A DNA stretch of 13,039 bases from Flavobacteriales bacterium UBA3364 (GTDB lineage: Bacteria > Bacteroidota > Bacteroidia > Flavobacteriales_F > PHOS-HE28), in NCBI GenBank assembly GCA_002360495.1, contig DEQO01000079.1:1-13039 (forward strand), given 5' to 3'. The number at the start of each line of letters is the position of its first letter. The first letter of the stretch is position 1. Under the pieces are notes generated by a model. That model did not search any database and had not been told where the DNA came from. It saw only the letters and a program-made list of their open reading frames with translations. Shown in pieces: positions 6,039-13,039 of this stretch. The translations under genes were made by a program, and so were the position numbers.

Positions 6039-6607
6039 CAGGAAAGGAATCGTTTTACCAAGGTGTAGGCTTCGGCGCAGGCGTGCTCCAAGGTGTCGTT
6101 CACCACGACCGCATCGAAATGCCGGGCGAAGGTCATCTCGTGCGCGGCCTTGTCCACCCGCTTGCGCAGACTTTCCTCGGATTCGGTGCCGCGCGAACGC
6201 AGGCGCTCCTCCAGCACTTCCACCGATGGCGGGCTCACGAACACGGCGAGCGCACGATCACCGAACACGGATTTCAAGTGGACGCCGCCCACGACGTCCA
6301 CGTCGAAGATCGCGCTGTTGCCCTGCGCCCAGATCCGATCGATCTCACTGCGCAGCGTGCCATAGAATTGGCCTGGATACACCTCCTCCCATTCCACGAA
6401 GGCGTCCGCTGCAACCCGCTGTTGGAACTCCCCGGCGGTGATGAAGAAGTAATCCTGTCCGTCCACTTCATAGGAACGCTTGGCACGACTGGTGGCGCTT
6501 ACGGAGAATGCAAGGCGCAATCCTTGCGCTAGAAGGCTGCGCACGATAGTGGTCTTGCCGGCGCCGGAGGGTGCCGAGATGATGACGCATTTCCCGTTCT
6601 TCCTCAT
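6038..6607 (-). CDS. gmk: Guanylate kinase
   Basis: 189-aa cytoplasmic enzyme converting GMP and ATP to GDP and ADP, needed for GTP and for (p)ppGpp precursors. The P-loop APSGAGKTT is at residues 12-20. The GMP-binding segment SATSRAKRSYEVDGQDYFF spans ~38-56, with YGT at 82-84 and DVDVVGG (Walker B region) at 102-108. The lid RLRSRGTESEESLRKR is at 135-150. TSRAKR replaces the common TTRxPR, a small variation in the GMP site. The start at 6607 gives the usual N-terminus, seven bases after the yicC stop, and a purine-rich GAGGAAGAG precedes the ATG and can serve as ribosome binding site. Middle gene of the operon. Confidence 0.96.
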   Translation of the reverse strand: MRKNGKCVIISAPSGAGKTTIVRSLLAQGLRLAFSVSATSRAKRSYEVDGQDYFFITAGEFQQRVAADAFVEWEEVYPGQFYGTLRSEIDRIWAQGNSAIFDVDVVGGVHLKSVFGDRALAVFVSPPSVEVLEERLRSRGTESEESLRKRVDKAAHEMTFARHFDAVVVNDTLEHACAEAYTLVKRFLS

Positions 6608-6614
6608 CTCTTCC

Positions 6615-7484
6615 TCACAACACGTTCTGCACCTGCTCCTTCACCTTTTCCAATTCATCCTTCATCATCACGACCACTTGCTGGATGGTCGCATCGCTGG
6701 CTTTCGACCCCAGCGTATTTATCTCGCGACCCATTTCCTGAGCGATGAAGCCCAGCTTGCGTCCCTGCGGTTCGGCATGGCCCATGGTCTCGTGGAAGTA
6801 GGTGCAGTGCGAGCGCAAACGCACCTTCTCCTCGGTGATGTCCATCTTTTCCAGATAGAACAGAAGTTCCTGCTCGAAGCGGTCCTGGTCCACCTTCGCA
6901 CCGAGTTCCGCCAGCTTCCCGCGCAACCTTTCACGGGTCCGTTCCGCACGACCCACATCCAGTTGTTCCGATCCCGCGAGCAGTTCACCGATGCGGTCGA
7001 CACGGGCGGCGAGTTCCGTTCCCAGTCGCTTCCCTTCGCTCACGCGGAAGGCTTCGTAGGCCTTCAGCGCACTTTGGACCAAGGCGCGTGCTGCATTCCA
7101 CTCCTCGTCGGAGAAACGATCGGTGGTGGTGTTCGCCACATCGGGCAGGCGGAGCACGTGGGCGAAAAGGTCGGTGGACGCCTCCGGTGCTACTGTGGCG
7201 CGGATCGCCTTCAGCTCATCGTAGTAGGCGCGCACGAGGTCCACATCGAACGATGTGCGTTTGGCGGCGTGGAGCGGTTCCGAAGTGATGAAGACCTCCA
7301 CCTTGCCGCGGATCACCTGCTCGCTGGCCAACTGGCGCAGCTCCACCTCATGCTCCTTCAGTGCACCCGGCAACTTCAGCAAAAGGTCCAACTGCTTGCT
7401 GTTCAGGGACCGGACCTCCACGGTGACCTTGCGGTCGTTGACCACACCTTCGGCGCGGCCGAAGCCTGTCATGGAGCGGATCAT
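6615..7484 (-). CDS. yicC: YicC family protein (putative endoribonuclease)
   Basis: 289-aa cytoplasmic protein of the YicC/DUF1732 family. The N-terminus MIRSMTGFGRAEG (residues 1-13) and VEVRSLNSKQLDLLLKLP (~23-39) are family hallmarks. So is the C-terminal block containing FIAQEMGREINTLGSKASD, followed by a helical end. E. coli YicC has been reported to act as an endoribonuclease on small RNAs; activity here is inferred by family only. The ATG at 7484 is preferred to the in-frame TTG at 7502 because the family sequence begins there and the TTG is itself part of a perfect TACCTTTG promoter element. First gene of yicC-gmk-nadD, which may link RNA turnover, GDP supply and NAD synthesis by co-expression. 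Confidence 0.93.
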   Translation of the reverse strand: MIRSMTGFGRAEGVVNDRKVTVEVRSLNSKQLDLLLKLPGALKEHEVELRQLASEQVIRGKVEVFITSEPLHAAKRTSFDVDLVRAYYDELKAIRATVAPEASTDLFAHVLRLPDVANTTTDRFSDEEWNAARALVQSALKAYEAFRVSEGKRLGTELAARVDRIGELLAGSEQLDVGRAERTRERLRGKLAELGAKVDQDRFEQELLFYLEKMDITEEKVRLRSHCTYFHETMGHAEPQGRKLGFIAQEMGREINTLGSKASDATIQQVVVMMKDELEKVKEQVQNVL

Positions 7485-7499
7485 CGGTTCGGTGGTGGC

Positions 7500-7507
7500 C
7501 AAAGGTA
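7500..7507 (-). promoter_or_regulatory. -7 promoter element of the yicC-gmk-nadD operon
   Basis: The minus strand reads TACCTTTG, an exact match to the Bacteroidota consensus TAnnTTTG, followed by GCC. It lies 15 bases upstream of the yicC ATG and begins seven bases after the stop of the EamA gene, so the predicted leader is about nine bases. No clear -33 TTG is present. Confidence 0.65.
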
Positions 7508-7514
7508 GCCGGGT

Positions 7515-8438
7515 TCACTTAACAGCATCGGCCCGACCAACGAGATACACCCCGGTGAAGATCGCCAACGCGCAAAGGACCTGTGGTATACCTATTGTCG
7601 GATCATGAACGCCCGGGATACCCAACCGTTCCTGGCCGACGCGCATGAAGAGCCATGTCGACGCAACGGCCAGGACGGGTTGCATGTAGATATAGGTGCC
7701 GACGACACTGGCGCTCACCTTGCCGAGCGCCCACGTATTCATCAGGTAGGCCACGAAGGTCACCAGCACCACCACGAAGAGCATGGAAACGATCACCGGG
7801 GTGCTGAGCGAACCCCAGGCCACGGCCATGAACTCGGAGAAGCCGAAGGGCAACACCATGATAAAGCCGAAGAGGAACGACCACGCCATCAGGGTCACGG
7901 CGCTGTACTTGCGCATCAAGGGTTTTGCGAGCACCAGATAGATGCCGTACGAAGTAGCGTTGATCAGGATGAAGAGGTCTCCGACAACCGTGGCACCCGA
8001 AGATGCGCCGCCCGGTTTCAGGAAGATCAATGCCAAGGCACCTGATGCGCCGAACGTCACGCCCAGAGCCTTGCTCCACGTCACGCGTTCGCTCAATAAG
8101 ACGGCAGAGAGCACAAGTACGAGGATCGGAGTGGCCACCATGATGATGCTCGCGTTCAGTGGCGTGGTGCGCATCAGGCCGTGGAAGAACATCAGTTGGT
8201 TCAGTGCTACACCGAACAAGGCGCAGAGAAGGATCCGACCGAGATCGGCGAGGGCGATACGTTCCGGTCGCAATGCACGCAAGAGCCAGAAAAGCAGACC
8301 CGCGCATACCACCCGGAGCAGGATGAAACCTGAAGCCCCGATCACCGTGGGCATCAAACCCTTCGCCAGCACGTAGTTGATCCCGTAGATGAAGTTTACG
8401 GCGAAGAGGGCCAGATGGGCGAGAGCGCGACGAGGCAT
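7515..8438 (-). CDS. EamA/DMT-family inner-membrane transporter
   Basis: 307-aa integral membrane protein of the drug/metabolite transporter superfamily. About ten hydrophobic segments are visible, arranged as two EamA repeats (roughly residues 8-140 and 155-300). The first holds NFIYGINYVLAKGLMP, the TTPLNASIIMVATPI segment and the VTWSKALGVTFGASGAL stretch; the second holds INATSYGIYLVLAKPLM and VVGTYIYMQPVLAVASTWL. These match the usual EamA pattern in which P-x-(F/L) and A-x-x-P loops recur at equivalent positions. The substrate cannot be told; family members export amino acids or other metabolites. The ATG at 8438 starts MPRRALAHLALF directly before the first membrane segment; upstream in-frame codons overlap the promoter. 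Divergent from the trans-sulfuration enzyme, which hints at, but does not prove, a sulfur amino-acid link. Confidence 0.88.
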   Translation of the reverse strand: MPRRALAHLALFAVNFIYGINYVLAKGLMPTVIGASGFILLRVVCAGLLFWLLRALRPERIALADLGRILLCALFGVALNQLMFFHGLMRTTPLNASIIMVATPILVLVLSAVLLSERVTWSKALGVTFGASGALALIFLKPGGASSGATVVGDLFILINATSYGIYLVLAKPLMRKYSAVTLMAWSFLFGFIMVLPFGFSEFMAVAWGSLSTPVIVSMLFVVVLVTFVAYLMNTWALGKVSASVVGTYIYMQPVLAVASTWLFMRVGQERLGIPGVHDPTIGIPQVLCALAIFTGVYLVGRADAVK

Positions 8439-8446
8439 AAGGCCGA

Positions 8447-8454
8447 CGAAAGTA
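8447..8454 (-). promoter_or_regulatory. Putative -7 promoter element of the EamA gene
   Basis: The minus strand reads TACTTTCG, one mismatch from TAnnTTTG. It ends eight bases before the ATG at 8438, so the mRNA would have a leader of only a few bases or none. Confidence 0.45.
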
Positions 8455-8494
8455 GCCGCCGGGTGATGCACGGGCCCCACCCATCGCCCCTTGT

Positions 8495-8502
8495 TACCTT
8501 CG
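8495..8502 (+). promoter_or_regulatory. Putative -7 promoter element of the trans-sulfuration gene
   Basis: TACCTTCG followed by CCGCC, one mismatch from TAnnTTTG, 37 bases before the ATG at 8540. With the EamA element on the other strand it forms a compact divergent promoter region with 40 bases between the two boxes; no obvious operator palindrome is seen there. Confidence 0.45.
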
Positions 8503-8539
8503 CCGCCGCTCGAACGCACGTACCACCATTCCCTCTTCC

Positions 8540-9679
8540 ATGAAATTCGGCACCAAGGCCATCCATGCAGGCGTAGAACCGGACCCCACCACAGGGGCCA
8601 TCATGACGCCGATCTACCAGACCAGCACCTATGTGCAGGCCTCACCGGGCGACCACAAGGGTTACGAGTACAGCCGCACGCACAATCCCACACGCACGGC
8701 TCTTCAGAAAGCACTCGCCGCCCTGGAGAACGGCACGCACGGGCTATGCTTCGCATCGGGTATGGCCAGCATCGATGCCATCGTGAAACTGCTGAAGCCG
8801 GGTGATGAGGTGGTGAGCACCAACGACCTGTACGGCGGAACCTACCGGCTGTTCACGAAGATCTTCGAGGGGTACGGGATCCGCTTCAGGTTCGTGGACA
8901 TGGGCGACCTGAAGAACGTGGAAGCCGCGATCACGCCGAACACCGCGCTGATCTGGGCGGAGACGCCGACGAACCCCTTGCTGCGCATCATCGACATCGC
9001 TGGCCTGGCCGCGATCGCAAAGAAGTCCGGTGCTCTGCTCGGCGTGGACAACACCTTCGCCAGCCCGTACCTGCAAACGCCGTTGGACCTCGGGGCGGAC
9101 ATCGTGATGCACAGCGTGACCAAATACCTGGGCGGCCACAGCGACGTGGTGATGGGTGCCTTGGTCGTGAAGAACGACGCACTCGCCGAACGACTGGCGT
9201 TCATCCAGAACAGTTGCGGTGCCACACCCGGCCCACAGGATTGTTTCCTGGTCCTGCGCGGCTTGAAGACCTTGCACCTGCGTATGCAGCGCCATTGCGA
9301 GAACGGCAGGGTCATTGCCGATTGGCTCATGAAGCAGCCGAAGGTGGACCAGGTGTACTGGCCCGGCTTCCCTTCGCATGCGAACCATTCCATCGCCGCC
9401 GCACAGATGCGTGATTTCGGCGGGATGATCAGCTTCACCTTGAAGGGCGACAACATGGCCGATGCCACCCGTGTGCTTTCCAGCACCAAGTTGTTCTCCC
9501 TGGCCGAATCCTTGGGTGGTGTGGAATCGTTGCTGGGTCACCCGGCCAGTATGACGCATGCCAGCATTCCACGGGAAGAGCGGTTGAGGAACGGGCTGGC
9601 CGATACGCTCATCCGGCTCAGCGTAGGCCTGGAGGATGCCGAAGACCTGATCGCCGATCTGGAGCAGGCATTGCGTTGA
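8540..9679 (+). CDS. Trans-sulfuration PLP enzyme (cystathionine gamma-synthase/lyase type)
   Basis: 379-aa cytoplasmic Cys/Met-metabolism PLP enzyme. It begins FGTKAIHAGVEPDPTTGAIMTPIYQTSTY, as in the family. It shows YEYSRTHNPTR (~42-52, cofactor phosphate contact from the neighbouring subunit), FASGMASIDA (~72-81), NDLYGGTYRLF, the cofactor-contacting Asp in GVDNTFASPYLQTP, the PLP lysine K195 in HSVTKYLGGHSDV, and the C-terminal SLGGVESLLGHPASMTHASIP. The latter region lies in the substrate site and resembles both gamma-synthases (MetB) and bacterial gamma-lyases (MccB); sequence alone does not decide, so no symbol is given. Pathway: conversion between cysteine, cystathionine and homocysteine. 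Length is normal and the start unambiguous. No homologous partner gene lies beside it. Confidence 0.93.
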   Translation: MKFGTKAIHAGVEPDPTTGAIMTPIYQTSTYVQASPGDHKGYEYSRTHNPTRTALQKALAALENGTHGLCFASGMASIDAIVKLLKPGDEVVSTNDLYGGTYRLFTKIFEGYGIRFRFVDMGDLKNVEAAITPNTALIWAETPTNPLLRIIDIAGLAAIAKKSGALLGVDNTFASPYLQTPLDLGADIVMHSVTKYLGGHSDVVMGALVVKNDALAERLAFIQNSCGATPGPQDCFLVLRGLKTLHLRMQRHCENGRVIADWLMKQPKVDQVYWPGFPSHANHSIAAAQMRDFGGMISFTLKGDNMADATRVLSSTKLFSLAESLGGVESLLGHPASMTHASIPREERLRNGLADTLIRLSVGLEDAEDLIADLEQALR

Positions 9680-9748
9680 GCATGGCGGTCCTTCGGATCG
9701 CAAGCAACGGCCTCAATTGGGCAACCATCGGTCCCGTGACAGGAGGTT

Positions 9749-9783
9749 CGACCGGTTACCTTGCGCACCTAGTTACGACCGGT
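9749..9783. repeat. Paired CGACCGGT sites around the promoter
   Basis: The 8-mer CGACCGGT occurs at 9749-9756 and 9776-9783, 27 bases apart, on either side of the putative -7 box and transcription start. Its core ACCGGT is self-complementary, so the two copies are both direct and inverted repeats; the second overlaps the GTG start codon. This could be an operator or an RNA stem near the start, or chance. Confidence 0.35.
9757..9763 (+). promoter_or_regulatory. Putative -7 promoter element of the first M43 protease gene
   Basis: TACCTTG followed by CGCACC, one T shorter than TAnnTTTG, 18 bases before the GTG start. It lies between two copies of CGACCGGT (9749-9756 and 9776-9783). The rest of the 102-base gap 9680-9781 shows no terminator for the upstream gene. 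Confidence 0.45.
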
Positions 9784-11860
9784 GCGTAGAACAGCCCTCA
9801 TCATACTCTTCCCGCTCAGCCTCGCCCAACTGAAAGCGCAGGCTCCGGACCTCGGCAACTCGTGCTCCGCGAACGACCCGGCCTTCATCCAACGGATGTA
9901 CCGGGACGATCCCGCAGGTTCCGCGCGAATGGCCATCGCGAAGGATGCCTTGGACGCACGTACGGCAGGGTTCGTCAACGATCGGGGCGGCGGTGATGGC
10001 TTCGTGATCCCGGTGGTCTTCCATGTGATCCACGCACACGGCCCGGAGAACATCAGCGATGCACAGATCATCGATGCGATCCGCGTGATGAACGAGGACT
10101 TCAACCGGGAGAATCCGGACTGGATCGACGTACAACCTGAATTCCTCGACCTCGTCGCAGACGTGGGTATCACCTTCCGTCTGGCACAACTGGACCCGAA
10201 CGGGAACTGCACCAACGGGATCACGCGCACGGTATCGGACCTGACCTATGAGGGCGATTTTGAGATGACCCAATTGATCCAGTGGCCGCGCAACCGTTAC
10301 CTGAACATCTGGGTGGGACAGGCTGCGAACGGCGCTGCCGGCTACACCAACTATCCGTGGGTCCTGGATGGATCGCCCAACAGCGATGGCATCGTCGTGC
10401 AGGCCAGCTATGTGGGCAGCATCGGGACCAGCAACCCTGGTCGCTCCCATGTGCTCTCACACGAAGTGGGCCACTGGCTCAACTTGAAACACTGCTGGGG
10501 CAACAGCAACGACCCCGGTTTGGAGGAGAACTGCGGGATGGACGACGATGTGCAGGACACGCCGCTGACCATCGGCTGGACAAGTTGCGCGCTCCGCGGG
10601 GCGAGTTGTGGTTCGGCGCTGGACAACATCGAGAACTACATGGAATACGCGGGCTGCCGGAAGATGTTCACGATCGGACAGTCCGACCGGATGATCGCGG
10701 CCTTGACGAGCCCTGTTGCGCAACGGGAAGAACTGTGGCAGCAGGAGAATCTTGAACTAACGGGCGTCAGTGGCGACCCGGCATTGTGCAGCGCCCGGTT
10801 CGTGAGCGACCGGCGTCAAGTGTGTGTCGGGCAGACGATCACGTTCTCGGACGCGAGCTTCAACAACGTCACTGAACGTACCTGGACCTTCCCCGGAGGA
10901 GAACCCGCATCGAGCAGCGAGGCCTCCGTGAGCGTGACCTATGCGATACCGGGCAACTACGCCGTGTCATTGAACGTGAGCGACGGCATTTCGAACTTGA
11001 CGACCAGTGATCCCATCGCTGTCGAAGTGCTGCCGTTGAGCGGAGAAGATCTGCCGATGACGGAAGGGTTCGAGTCGGGCAACTCCCTGGAGGGCACCCA
11101 GTGGACCGTAGTGGACCCCTTCGAGGATGGCGGCTTCGCTGTGGTCAGCGGACCTGCGTCGTCCGGTACGCGCAGCATTCGTCTGGCGAACAACGAGGGG
11201 CTCGCTGGCCGGATCGATGAGCTCATTTCCGGGACCTACGACCTCTCGGGAATGACGGACGTCGAACTTTCCTTCCGCTATGCATTCGCGCGACGCGAGC
11301 CAACGAACGACGACCGCCTGCGGATCTTCGTGAGCAACGATTGCGGGACGACCTGGAGCTTGCGCAAACAGTTGTTCGCAGGGAGTTTCCTCGCCACGGC
11401 CCCGGACCACCTCGCGCCCTTCGTACCAGAGCCGGACGAATGGGTTGGAACGCAGGTAGCCAACATCGGAGAAGCAAGCTGGGTGACCGGATTCCGTTTC
11501 AAGTTCGAATTTGAAAGCGACGGTGGGAACGACCTTTATCTGGATGACATCAACCTGCGGGGTGGATCGGTCGGCCTGGATGATCACGACGCGTCCCGAG
11601 CGGCCTTACGCATCGTTCCGAACCCGGCGTCGCAGGCCGCACAGGTGATCGTTCCCATGGAGCATCCGGGTAGTGTACGCATCGAGATCCTGGACCTGCT
11701 CGGTCATGCGGCCATAGAGCCATGGAGTGTTCGACTTGCCGCTGGTGACCACCGTGTCGACTTGCCGATCTCTGGATCGGCGGCAGGAGCGTATCTGGTG
11801 AAGGTGACCACGCCGACCGGATCCCGCACGGCACGCTTGCTCGTCCTTGAACGGCAGTAG
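9782..11860 (+). CDS. Secreted M43-type zinc metalloprotease with PKD-like domain and T9SS tail
   Basis: 692-aa predicted extracellular protease of the M43 (pappalysin/cytophagalysin) type. Residues 1-20 are a signal peptide. The protease domain spans ~80-310, with zinc ligands and catalytic Glu in HEVGHWLNLKH (H227, E228, H231, H237) and a Met-turn NYMEY (M287), plus several cysteines. A PKD-like domain follows at ~336-416 (VCVGQTITFSDAS, then RTWTFPGG, then YAIPGNYAVSLNVSD). Then comes a jelly-roll/MAM-like region at ~427-600 (EGFESG, then LSFRYAFARR, then LYLDDINL). A T9SS type A sorting domain at ~605-692 (RIVPNPASQ, then GAYLVKVTT) directs export and surface release. The start is GTG at 9782: an in-frame stop lies 12 bases upstream and the signal peptide begins here. 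A paralogue follows at 12172. Confidence 0.92.
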   Translation: MRRTALIILFPLSLAQLKAQAPDLGNSCSANDPAFIQRMYRDDPAGSARMAIAKDALDARTAGFVNDRGGGDGFVIPVVFHVIHAHGPENISDAQIIDAIRVMNEDFNRENPDWIDVQPEFLDLVADVGITFRLAQLDPNGNCTNGITRTVSDLTYEGDFEMTQLIQWPRNRYLNIWVGQAANGAAGYTNYPWVLDGSPNSDGIVVQASYVGSIGTSNPGRSHVLSHEVGHWLNLKHCWGNSNDPGLEENCGMDDDVQDTPLTIGWTSCALRGASCGSALDNIENYMEYAGCRKMFTIGQSDRMIAALTSPVAQREELWQQENLELTGVSGDPALCSARFVSDRRQVCVGQTITFSDASFNNVTERTWTFPGGEPASSSEASVSVTYAIPGNYAVSLNVSDGISNLTTSDPIAVEVLPLSGEDLPMTEGFESGNSLEGTQWTVVDPFEDGGFAVVSGPASSGTRSIRLANNEGLAGRIDELISGTYDLSGMTDVELSFRYAFARREPTNDDRLRIFVSNDCGTTWSLRKQLFAGSFLATAPDHLAPFVPEPDEWVGTQVANIGEASWVTGFRFKFEFESDGGNDLYLDDINLRGGSVGLDDHDASRAALRIVPNPASQAAQVIVPMEHPGSVRIEILDLLGHAAIEPWSVRLAAGDHRVDLPISGSAAGAYLVKVTTPTGSRTARLLVLERQ

Positions 11861-11865
11861 AACAC

Positions 11866-11897
11866 GACCGATGTTGGTCATGGGATCGTCAAGATCC
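11866..11897 (+). terminator. Weak hairpins after the first M43 gene
   Basis: Two short stems follow the stop: GACC/GGTC (11866-11869 and 11876-11879) and GGATC-GTCAA-GATCC (11883-11897), the latter followed by AACCTTT. Only weak support for termination. The rest of the 311-base gap up to 12171 shows no gene and no other structure than the promoter noted next. Confidence 0.3.
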
Positions 11898-12108
11898 AAC
11901 CTTTACGAACGGTAGCTTCCCACGTAACACAGTGACCGTGATCCGCCTATCGCCCTCAGGACCAGGCATTCAACGGGCCGGGGCGCACACTGGTCGGGCA
12001 GAAGTGTTCATAGACCGGACGCTCGACATACGAACAATTGCGAACGGATCCACCTGCCCGCGCGTTAAGAAGACAAACGAACCGTGCTGGAAGGCGGGCC
12101 TGTAGATC

Positions 12109-12135
12109 TTGGTTTGGTGGTCCAGGTCTAATTTG
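12109..12135 (+). promoter_or_regulatory. Putative promoter of the second M43 protease gene
   Basis: TTG at 12109-12111 (-33-like), 17 bases, then TAATTTG at 12129-12135 followed by CGCCC. The -7 box is one base shorter than TAnnTTTG but otherwise a good match, and here a -33 TTG is present at a suitable distance. The ATG lies 36 bases downstream. It suggests the second protease is transcribed separately from the first. Confidence 0.5.
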
Positions 12136-12171
12136 CGCCCCCTTCCGGCCGCTTCGGATGGTGTGCCGATA

Positions 12172-13039
12172 ATGATGTCACGCTACTTCCCGCTCTTATT
12201 CGCCTTCATTGCTCCCCATTTGCTTCCCGCACAATCGGATATGGCATTCCGATGCGGGGCCGGCGAGTTGCATCGAGCAAGCAGCGTGGTGTCGAACGAC
12301 CCCTTGCTACCGGAACGTATCACACGAACCAGCGCCGCCTTGGAGGAGTTCACACGCACGTTCATGGAGGATGGTTCGCGCGGCGGCGGCGGATACGTGA
12401 TCCCCATCGTATTCCACATCATCCACAACAACGGGCCGGAGAACATCAGCGATGCCCAGGTCCTTGATGCGGTCCGCATCCTGAACGAGGACTTCAACAA
12501 GGAGAACCCGGATTGGGACAACGTGCGCGCCGAATTCCTCGGCATCGTTGGGGATGTGGGCATCGAATTCCGCTTAGCGACCAAGGACCCGAGCGGCGAC
12601 TGCACCACAGGCATCACGCGCACGGTCTCCGAGCTCACCAACGACGGTACCTCGGCCATGAAAGCGCTGATCCATTGGCCGCGGAACGAGTATTTGAACG
12701 TTTGGGTGGCAGCATCGGCGGACGGTGCCGCTGGCTACACCTTCAGGCCCGGAACAGCACAGTGGATGCCGGATGAGGACGGGATCGTACTCCTGCATAC
12801 CTATACCGGGTCCATCGGTACAGGTACCGCGAGCCGCTCGCGGGCACTGACCCACGAGGTGGGCCATTGGTTGAACCTCGCCCACACCTGGGGCGACGGC
12901 AACGAACCCGGCCTGCCATCGAATTGCGGACAGGGCGATGGTGTGGCCGATACCCCGACCACAGTGGGCTGGACCACTTGTACGCTCAACGGCGCTTCCT
13001 GCGGATCATCGATCGACAACGTGGAGAACTACATGGAGT
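12172..13039 (+). CDS. Second M43-type zinc metalloprotease, 3' end outside window
   Basis: An open frame of 289 codons that runs off the right edge. The signal peptide is at ~1-21 (SRYFPLLFAFIAPHLLPAQ). Two ATGs are adjacent (12172 and 12175); either could start, and I give the first. The protease domain includes VIPIVFHIIH (~81-90), GPENISDAQ, NEDFN.ENPDW, then the zinc motif HEVGHWLNLAH (H228, E229, H232, H238); the window ends at NYME of the Met-turn. By eye about two-thirds of the residues match the upstream protease in this domain, at nearly the same positions, so the pair arose by tandem duplication. The propeptide region (~22-75) is much less alike. PKD and T9SS domains would be expected beyond the edge. 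Confidence 0.9.
   Translation, partial: MMSRYFPLLFAFIAPHLLPAQSDMAFRCGAGELHRASSVVSNDPLLPERITRTSAALEEFTRTFMEDGSRGGGGYVIPIVFHIIHNNGPENISDAQVLDAVRILNEDFNKENPDWDNVRAEFLGIVGDVGIEFRLATKDPSGDCTTGITRTVSELTNDGTSAMKALIHWPRNEYLNVWVAASADGAAGYTFRPGTAQWMPDEDGIVLLHTYTGSIGTGTASRSRALTHEVGHWLNLAHTWGDGNEPGLPSNCGQGDGVADTPTTVGWTTCTLNGASCGSSIDNVENYME

Noticed and set aside
6480..7508. A 342-codon plus-strand frame opposite yicC and gmk
   Set aside because: It is the antisense shadow of two well-supported conserved genes; its His/Gln/Leu-rich sequence has no recognisable motif.
9741..9746. Perfect Shine-Dalgarno AGGAGG
   Set aside because: It lies 35 bases upstream of the GTG start and upstream of the putative -7 box, with no start codon at a suitable distance after it.
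11861..12171. Possible hidden gene or RNA in the gap between the M43 genes
   Set aside because: No frame with plausible start and composition and no strong structure beyond short hairpins and a promoter-like box.

Overview
The window looks like a contig end from a GC-rich member of the Bacteroidota, probably a Flavobacteriales-like environmental lineage. Three things support this. Two proteins end in a Por/T9SS (type A) sorting domain. Gene heads carry the Bacteroidota -7 promoter element TAnnTTTG or a near variant, usually only 7-45 bases before the start codon, and Shine-Dalgarno sequences are mostly absent. The yicC-gmk-nadD gene order is, to my knowledge, common in this phylum. The first 13 bases match the 3' end of the Illumina TruSeq adapter and are probably not genomic.

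Layout. Bases 14-718 hold the 3' part of a secreted T9SS-sorted protein. It converges on a PPK2-family polyphosphate kinase (794-1684, minus). Divergent from that, 1891-4031 is a translationally coupled pair: a lipoprotein combining a PEGA domain with a trypsin/HtrA-like protease, overlapping by ATGA a predicted small outer-membrane beta-barrel. A strong hairpin at 4048-4090 closes this unit. A patch with two very small minus-strand ORFs (58 and 46 codons) and an intrinsic terminator follows (4093-4634).

Next come uridine kinase (4798-5451, plus) and, convergent with it and sharing the palindromic stop CTAG, the minus-strand operon yicC-gmk-nadD (7484 down to 5448). An EamA transporter (8438-7515, minus) and a trans-sulfuration PLP enzyme (8540-9679, plus) diverge from a 101-base promoter region. 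The right end holds two tandem M43-type (cytophagalysin/pappalysin-like) zinc metalloproteases. The first is complete, with a PKD-like domain, a jelly-roll region and a T9SS tail. The second runs off the window just at its Met-turn.

Functionally the window mixes housekeeping nucleotide and cofactor metabolism (PPK2, Udk, Gmk, NadD), sulfur amino-acid metabolism, and a cell-envelope/secretion set. I see no CRISPR array, tRNA, rRNA, transposase or phage gene. The least conventional items are the PEGA-protease/beta-barrel pair and the tiny-ORF patch at 4.1-4.6 kb.
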